This document shows, piece after piece, positions 20,359 through 24,235 of a stretch of DNA of 24,235 nucleotides (positions are counted from its first letter, which is position 1; every line of letters starts with the position of its first letter). The position numbers and the translations under genes are program-made. The stretch comes from a virus. Where the stretch lies: positions 1 through 24,235 of IMG/VR virus record IMGVR_UViG_3300025009_000364, one strand, 5' to 3'. The notes below the pieces were generated by a model. The model saw only the letters and a list, made by a program, of their open reading frames with translations, had not been told where the DNA came from and did no database searches.

Positions 20359-21309
20359 ATGACTACTGAAACATATATAACAAAATACAGACCAATAAAT
20401 TTAGATGAGATTATAGGACATAAGAATATTGTATTATCTTTAAAAGAATTGTTCAAAAATAAAAAAACATTACCACATGGTTTTATGTTTGTGGGTGAGC
20501 CAGGTTTTGGAAAAACAACCTTTGCTCGTATTATTGCAAAAGAGCTTGGCTGTGATTATTGTAACATAACTGAATATGATGCTGGGATGCTTTCAGGTGT
20601 TGATGCAATGAAAGATTTATTAAGTTGTTTGAAATACTCCGGATTTGGTTCAAATCCAATAAAATTTATTATAATTGATGAGGCACATAGGCTTTCTTCT
20701 GCTGCTTGGGATTCTATATTAAAAACCTTAGAAGAGCCTCCTACTCATGTTTATTTTGTTTTTTGTACTACTGATGGTGCTAAAGTTCCAAAAGCCGTAA
20801 CAAATCAACGATGCCATAAATATAATTTAAAGCCTGTAGATTCTAAAGAAGTATATAATTTGTTAAAATTAGTGAAAGAAAATGAAAATTTAGAATTAGG
20901 TGATGATTGTTTAAAATTAATATCTGAGGAATCTACAGGCAGTCCTAGACAGGCTTTGAGTTATTTGTCTCAATGTAGGGCGTGTAAGACTAAAGAAGAA
21001 GTAGCAGAATTAATTGAATCAACAGAAGAAAATAATGAAGTTATTGAGTTATGTAAAGCTGTAATGAACAAATCTCAATGGTCAAATATAGCTGGTATAC
21101 TAAAAAATTTAAAAGAACAAAAACTACAACCTGAATTTATAAGAATAAATATGGCTAATTACTTCAGTGCATGTGCTTTAAATTCTGGTGATAATAAAAA
21201 TGCAATTAAATTTTTAACTATTTTAAATAATTTTACTAAACCAATATATGAAAATACTGGTTGGGCAACACTAACAGTGGCATGTGGAGGGGCTATATTC
21301 CATGAGTAA
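20359..21309 (+). CDS. AAA+ clamp loader subunit (RFC small subunit/DnaX-like)
   Basis: It opens the sliding clamp and places it on primed DNA using ATP. Residues 1-30 (ITKYRPINLDEIIGHKNIV) are the standard K-Y-R-P entry of RFC/DnaX proteins. Then follow Walker A GEPGFGKTT (46-54, K52), Walker B IIIDEAHRL (D107, E108), sensor 1 around FCTTDG, an SRC-like box at TNQRCHKYN, and sensor 2 GSPRQALSYL. The C-terminal third is the helical collar. ATG 20359 is chosen because AAGAAAGG stands eight bases away; TTG 20356 in the same frame is less likely. At 316 aa it is close to T4 gp44 length; I see no separate gp62-type partner. The gene heads a transcription unit behind a perfect promoter. Confidence 0.9.
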   Translation: MTTETYITKYRPINLDEIIGHKNIVLSLKELFKNKKTLPHGFMFVGEPGFGKTTFARIIAKELGCDYCNITEYDAGMLSGVDAMKDLLSCLKYSGFGSNPIKFIIIDEAHRLSSAAWDSILKTLEEPPTHVYFVFCTTDGAKVPKAVTNQRCHKYNLKPVDSKEVYNLLKLVKENENLELGDDCLKLISEESTGSPRQALSYLSQCRACKTKEEVAELIESTEENNEVIELCKAVMNKSQWSNIAGILKNLKEQKLQPEFIRINMANYFSACALNSGDNKNAIKFLTILNNFTKPIYENTGWATLTVACGGAIFHE

Positions 21310-21493
21310 TAATATATTAAATTCTATTGAAAAAATAGACCATAGTGGGGATGATTATGTAGATATGAGCAAAACTTTTGTAAAAATTAATGAAATAATA
21401 GTAACATTAAATGATTGTGTAAAAGAATTAAATAAAATTAATAGAATAATATCTAATCCTTTTTTATGCTCTCTTCCTAGTTTAATTAAGTGA
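21302..21493 (+). CDS. Small hypothetical protein, 63 aa
   Basis: ATG 21302 overlaps the end of the clamp loader gene, with GGAGGGG ten bases upstream; the GTG at 21284 in the same frame is part of that ribosome binding site and was rejected. The product reads MSNNILNSIEKIDHSGDDYV, then FVKINEIIVTLNDCVKELNK, mostly one amphipathic helix. It is too short and too different for a T4 gp62-like clamp-loader subunit. No function assigned. Confidence 0.58.
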   Translation: MSNNILNSIEKIDHSGDDYVDMSKTFVKINEIIVTLNDCVKELNKINRIISNPFLCSLPSLIK

Positions 21494-21507
21494 GGATATA
21501 TAAACTT

Positions 21508-21555
21508 ATGAATAAAAAAAAGAACTCACAAATTACTAATTGTATGATTGTATGA
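21508..21555 (+). CDS. 15-residue ORF, doubtful
   Basis: ATG 21508, loosely preceded by GTGAGGA at long spacing, encodes MNKKKNSQITNCMIV and stops at TGA. It may be a stub, like others in this window, or chance. It is the only content of the gap between the genes at 21302 and 21577. Confidence 0.2.
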   Translation: MNKKKNSQITNCMIV

Positions 21556-21576
21556 AGAGAAGGACAAAAAGAACCT

Positions 21577-21921
21577 ATGTTCAGTTTTGGGGAAGATGAA
21601 GCTACTATAAAATTAGATAAATATGCAATTATTCCTATAGAACTTTATGATGAATTACAAAATACTGATAAATTTCTTATATTTTTAACTATATCTATAC
21701 TTTGTTTGTTGGAAGGAGTGATTAGTCAGGAAACATCTGATTATACTAATAAGGAAAAAGAAAAAGAAGAAAAGATAAATTCATTAGCACAATTAATTAG
21801 TGAGCAATTTAGCTATACTTTTAACATTTCTTTGTTATGTGTTAGAGAAAGTGTATATAAAGAAGCAGCCAAAAGATGGATGAACAGAATGAAAAATTGT
21901 TGTAAAAAAGAGAAAAAATAA
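21577..21921 (+). CDS. Hypothetical protein, 114 aa
   Basis: The ATG has only a distant AGAAGGA upstream. The product has a hydrophobic segment (FLIFLTISILCLLEGVIS, about residues 33-50) that could be a membrane helix or the core of a helical bundle, followed by a charged NKEKEKEEK linker and a basic C-terminus (KRWMNRMKNCCKKEKK). No motif recognised. It starts a run of four tightly spaced genes that leads to the gene before the SSB. Confidence 0.6.
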   Translation: MFSFGEDEATIKLDKYAIIPIELYDELQNTDKFLIFLTISILCLLEGVISQETSDYTNKEKEKEEKINSLAQLISEQFSYTFNISLLCVRESVYKEAAKRWMNRMKNCCKKEKK

Positions 21922-21926
21922 AAATT

Positions 21927-22187
21927 ATGGAGAATGATGAAACAGGTACAAACAGTATAATAGATTTAATGACTCCTAACGAGTATGTTCATTCTTTGTT
22001 TGATAAGGATTTATGCAAAATTGCAAAATCAATTAATAGGTTAGCGTGTAGGGATAATTCTGCATTGATTGAAAAAGTTATGGAATATTTTAAGTATTCA
22101 CATATAGAAGCTGTTGTTTATATAAGAGATATTATTTATGAAGAAATAACAAAACGTTATTGTAATATAATTAATAAGGAAAAATAA
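21927..22187 (+). CDS. Hypothetical protein, 86 aa
   Basis: The ATG lies five bases after the preceding stop; the purine-rich AAAAGAGAAAAAA gives at most a weak ribosome binding site, so coupling is likely. The protein is helical (SIIDLMTPNEYVHSLFDKDL, then LIEKVMEYFKYSHIEAVVYI), soluble and not recognised. Confidence 0.6.
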   Translation: MENDETGTNSIIDLMTPNEYVHSLFDKDLCKIAKSINRLACRDNSALIEKVMEYFKYSHIEAVVYIRDIIYEEITKRYCNIINKEK

Positions 22188-22192
22188 AAAAT

Positions 22193-22426
22193 ATGAAGAT
22201 AGAATATAAAGTTGGGCATACAAAACTTGCAGAAATGAAAATTTTAAAAACAATACATAGGGTAACTTTTAAACTATTTCAAAGAAAATTTGACCTTGTT
22301 AAAATGTTAGAAGATGTTCCAAATGATGCTAAAATTGTATTAATAGACCAACCAGATGAAAAAAATGAAATTATTATTATTGATTTTTTTACTGAAAATG
22401 AAGAAATAAAAGGAGATAAACAATGA
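22193..22426 (+). CDS. Hypothetical protein, 77 aa
   Basis: It starts five bases after the preceding stop, with TAAGGAAAA upstream. The sequence MKIEYKVGHTKLAEMKILKT, then MLEDVPNDAKIVLIDQPDEK and EIIIIDFFTE suggests an alpha/beta fold. The family is unknown. Its end overlaps the next ATG (ATGA), and AAAGGAG within its last codons is the next gene's ribosome binding site. Confidence 0.62.
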   Translation: MKIEYKVGHTKLAEMKILKTIHRVTFKLFQRKFDLVKMLEDVPNDAKIVLIDQPDEKNEIIIIDFFTENEEIKGDKQ

Positions 22427-22941
22427 CATCAATTGATTCATTATTAGCCGAACATGGTTTAATAAAACAAGATATTTTAAATATTAATAAATTTGAATTA
22501 GATAAAGAATGTGTTGAAATATCAAATATTTATGATATAGTTGGGGAATTAATATCTTATTTAGAGGGAGAAAGAGATTCTATAGAGTTAGATAAAGAAG
22601 AAATGTATGCGGAATTAGCAATACAATATAAAAAATCACTAGAAGCTGAAGAATCAAAAACTTCTGATCCTAAAATAAAACAAATGGTAATTATTAATGG
22701 GGATTATAAAGCAATATCAAGAAAGTATTTAGAGCTAAAATTAAAATGTAATTTATTAAAAAATGTCAAAGAGTCTTTATATATAAAATCAGGAAAATTA
22801 GATACTTTGACTGAACAATATAAATCTAATTATTTTATGTTAAATGTGGGACAAAGTAAAGAAGGAGTTAAAGAATTAAGATTGAAAGAAAATAGAAAGT
22901 TAATTAGTGAAAGTTCATCTAAAAAAATTCCAATTTTATAA
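22423..22941 (+). CDS. Helical protein, 172 aa, possible UvsY-like recombination mediator
   Basis: The ATGA overlap and AAAGGAG fix the start. The protein is almost entirely helical: acidic N-terminus (DIVGELISYLEGERDSIELD), then KQMVIINGDYKAISRKYLEL and KCNLLKNVKESLYIKSGKLD. The order acidic helix, tyrosine-rich helix, then a helix after a short M-V...Y...Y.E.....C turn is reminiscent of T4 UvsY, which loads UvsX recombinase on SSB-coated DNA, and the gene lies just upstream of the SSB. The sequence similarity is too low for me to claim homology, and no UvsX/RecA is seen in the window. It could equally be an unrelated structural or regulatory protein. Confidence 0.62.
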   Translation: MTSIDSLLAEHGLIKQDILNINKFELDKECVEISNIYDIVGELISYLEGERDSIELDKEEMYAELAIQYKKSLEAEESKTSDPKIKQMVIINGDYKAISRKYLELKLKCNLLKNVKESLYIKSGKLDTLTEQYKSNYFMLNVGQSKEGVKELRLKENRKLISESSSKKIPIL

Positions 22942-23147
22942 TGAAATCTATAAATTTTAAATTTGATTTAGGACAAGAAGTATTAACACCACTTGGTTGT
23001 TTAGGAATAGTGGTCATGTTACAATACGGTTATGGGGGTAATTCTTATTATGTTATAACTAAAACAAACAGAAACTGGTATGTGGAAAAGCTATTAAAAG
23101 ATGCCAGACCAGATATAGAATTAACTAGACTTTCACATTGTGTTTAA
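22941..23147 (+). CDS. Small SH3/KOW-like protein, 68 aa
   Basis: It starts in a TAATG overlap with the previous gene. The sequence FKFDLGQEVLTPLGCLGIVV, then YGGNSYYVITKTNRNWYVEK has the shape of small SH3-like barrels found in many phages (LG..V.T.LG..GIV......G..YYV......W..E..L). Function is unknown in the family; such domains often bind nucleic acid or protein. It is the last gene before the SSB. Confidence 0.65.
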   Translation: MKSINFKFDLGQEVLTPLGCLGIVVMLQYGYGGNSYYVITKTNRNWYVEKLLKDARPDIELTRLSHCV

Positions 23148-23149
23148 TA

Positions 23150-23173
23150 TATAATTTTTATTTTATAATTTTT
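23150..23173 (+). repeat. Direct repeat TATAATTTTT in the SSB leader
   Basis: TATAATTTTT occurs at 23150-23159 and 23164-23173, a 14-base period, directly before the ribosome binding site AAGGAG of the SSB gene. The leader is unstructured A/T. T4 gp32 represses its own translation by binding an unstructured A/U-rich leader, so this is a plausible operator; it might also contain a -10-like box. Confidence 0.4.
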
Positions 23174-23193
23174 AGAAAAGAAGGAGAAAAATA

Positions 23194-24235
23194 ATGACAT
23201 TCGGAAGTGATGGAAAAAAGAAATTTACTTTTAAAGAAATTAGTTCAGAAAATATAAAAAACAGAGGCAAAGGTGATAATGATTGGGACAGTTTTGTAAA
23301 TGTTCCTGATGTTAAATGGTTTAAAGTTAAAGACAATAATAAAGATAAGGGACATTGTTTTAGACCATTGCCACCATTTTGGGACGGTGCAGATCATTGG
23401 GGCATTGATATTTATGTTCATTATGGTATTGGTGCTGATAATAATGCTTATTTATGTTTAAATAAAATGAAAATAGGAAATTGTCCTATTTGTGAAGAAA
23501 TAACTAAAACTACTGACCAAAAATATGCACATAGTATAAGAGTTGTTCCGAGAGTATTACAATGGTTAATTGATAGGGATAATGAGAAAGACGGCCCGAT
23601 GCTTTGGGCAACACCCCTACAATTTGATACCACAGTGTGCGCTGTGGCTGTTAACAGAAGAACAGGTTCAGCAAAACCTGTGCAAAATCCTGATACTGGT
23701 TGTGACATATCATTTAAAACTGAGGGCACAAAAGAACATAGAAAATATTTAGCACAAAAATGTGAAGATTCTTCATCATTGTCGGATGATGCTGATAAAT
23801 ATAATGAATGGTTGGAGTATGTTAAAAAATATCCGTTGCCTTCAATTTTAAAATATTATGATTATGATTATATTTATAAAGTTCTTCATGGAAAAACACC
23901 AACAGAAAGTGCTGAAACTGATGTAGTTAAACAAGAATCTGTTATTAATAACACTACTCAAACTAGAGGAATGGAGAAAAAAGAAGAAGAAAAACAAACT
24001 TTTAACCTTCCACATGAGCATAAATTTGATTATACTTATTCACAAGTGATGGCAGCTACAACAGAGGAATTAGACGGCATGTTATCAAATATAATGGAAT
24101 ATCTTACTGTGAATGAAAACGAAGTAGCATCTCTGGATGATACTCAGTTGAAGGTATATATTTGCTCAAAGTTAAAGTTATCACCTCCTGTTATAGAGGA
24201 AGAGTCACCAGCAACTAAATTGAGAAATAGATTTA
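23194..24235 (+). CDS. Single-stranded DNA-binding protein, T4 gp32-like (3' end beyond window)
   Basis: AAGGAG stands before ATG 23194, and the frame is open to the window end (347 codons visible). Zinc ligands H76, C88, C97 and C100 (in YVHYGIG, YLCLNKM and NCPICEE) have almost the same spacing as H64, C77, C87, C90 of T4 gp32. The flanking segments KGHCFRPLPPFWDG, VVPRVLQWLIDRDNEKDG and PDTGCDISF also fit the gp32 core. An acidic linker (about EKKEEEKQT) leads into a C-terminal helical part and a probable acidic tail. It would coat lagging-strand DNA and bind helicase, polymerase and recombination proteins. The last residues are outside the window. Confidence 0.88.
   Translation, partial: MTFGSDGKKKFTFKEISSENIKNRGKGDNDWDSFVNVPDVKWFKVKDNNKDKGHCFRPLPPFWDGADHWGIDIYVHYGIGADNNAYLCLNKMKIGNCPICEEITKTTDQKYAHSIRVVPRVLQWLIDRDNEKDGPMLWATPLQFDTTVCAVAVNRRTGSAKPVQNPDTGCDISFKTEGTKEHRKYLAQKCEDSSSLSDDADKYNEWLEYVKKYPLPSILKYYDYDYIYKVLHGKTPTESAETDVVKQESVINNTTQTRGMEKKEEEKQTFNLPHEHKFDYTYSQVMAATTEELDGMLSNIMEYLTVNENEVASLDDTQLKVYICSKLKLSPPVIEEESPATKLRNRF

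Noticed and set aside
23630-23647. Inverted repeat CCACAG/CTGTGG in the SSB gene
   Set aside because: Short stem (six pairs) within conserved coding sequence; expected occasionally by chance.
23448-23752. Minus-strand ORF (93 aa) and plus-strand ORF (60 aa) inside the SSB gene
   Set aside because: Both overlap the zinc-binding and core region of a clearly conserved gp32-like protein.
1-24235. CRISPR array, integrase/attachment site, IS element or rho-independent terminators
   Set aside because: No regularly spaced repeats, no transposase or integrase motif, and no GC stem followed by a T-run was found; the stems seen lack T-runs.

Overview
This window looks like part of a double-stranded DNA tailed-phage genome: the replication module plus many small accessory genes. 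It is very AT-rich. Almost every gene lies on the plus strand, genes are short and tightly packed with many ATGA/TAATG-type junctions, and ribosome binding sites are mostly AAGGAG- or GGGGGA-like. Promoters match the bacterial sigma-70 consensus (TTGACA-16-TATAAT). This points to a host with ordinary sigma-70 promoters and Shine-Dalgarno initiation, possibly a low-GC bacterium; host identity is inference. TAA, TAG and TGA all end genes, so I see no stop-codon reassignment.

Layout. 1-3010: small unknown genes, a 296-aa protein with a possible beta-grasp segment, an ORF with no usable start, and a zinc-finger protein related to phage AP2/HNH-type homing endonucleases. 3526-4944: DnaB/gp41-like replicative helicase. 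6177-7718: compact SNF2-type helicase. 8162-8971: a perfect promoter followed by a pol-beta-fold nucleotidyltransferase. 9365-10471: small conserved phage genes, a structured leader, and two convergent gene stubs, one the first 38 residues of a GIY-YIG endonuclease on the minus strand. 10472-11449: zinc-finger/TOPRIM primase. 11473-13127: second perfect promoter, a zinc-binding protein that seems to start at ACG, and a YcgL/RlaP-type nucleotidyltransferase. 13694-15199: a PRPP-synthetase-like gene followed by only the N-terminal half of a NAMPT-like gene. 15712-16803: DnaN-type sliding clamp. 17535-20078: UDG fused to a family A DNA polymerase. 20297-21309: third perfect promoter and an AAA+ clamp loader. 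21302-23147: small genes. 23194 to the end: T4 gp32-like single-stranded DNA-binding protein, cut by the window edge.

How the genes work together. Helicase, primase, polymerase, clamp, clamp loader and SSB together form a nearly self-sufficient replisome; the SNF2 helicase is probably accessory. The PRPP-synthetase-like/NAMPT-like pair has the gene order of phage NAD+ salvage, including the NARP1 pathway that rebuilds NAD+ after NAD-depleting immunity, but the second enzyme lacks its catalytic half.

The most unusual overall theme is gene erosion: several N-terminal-only stubs with good starts, one single-base frameshift, and three ORFs without ATG/GTG/TTG starts at the expected place. Some of these could be sequencing errors. 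Non-coding points of interest are a 62-nt two-stem RNA candidate at 17029-17090, a hairpin leader at 9365-9551, an 11-bp GC-rich inverted repeat with an SD-like loop inside a gene (2723-2755), and a direct repeat in the SSB leader.
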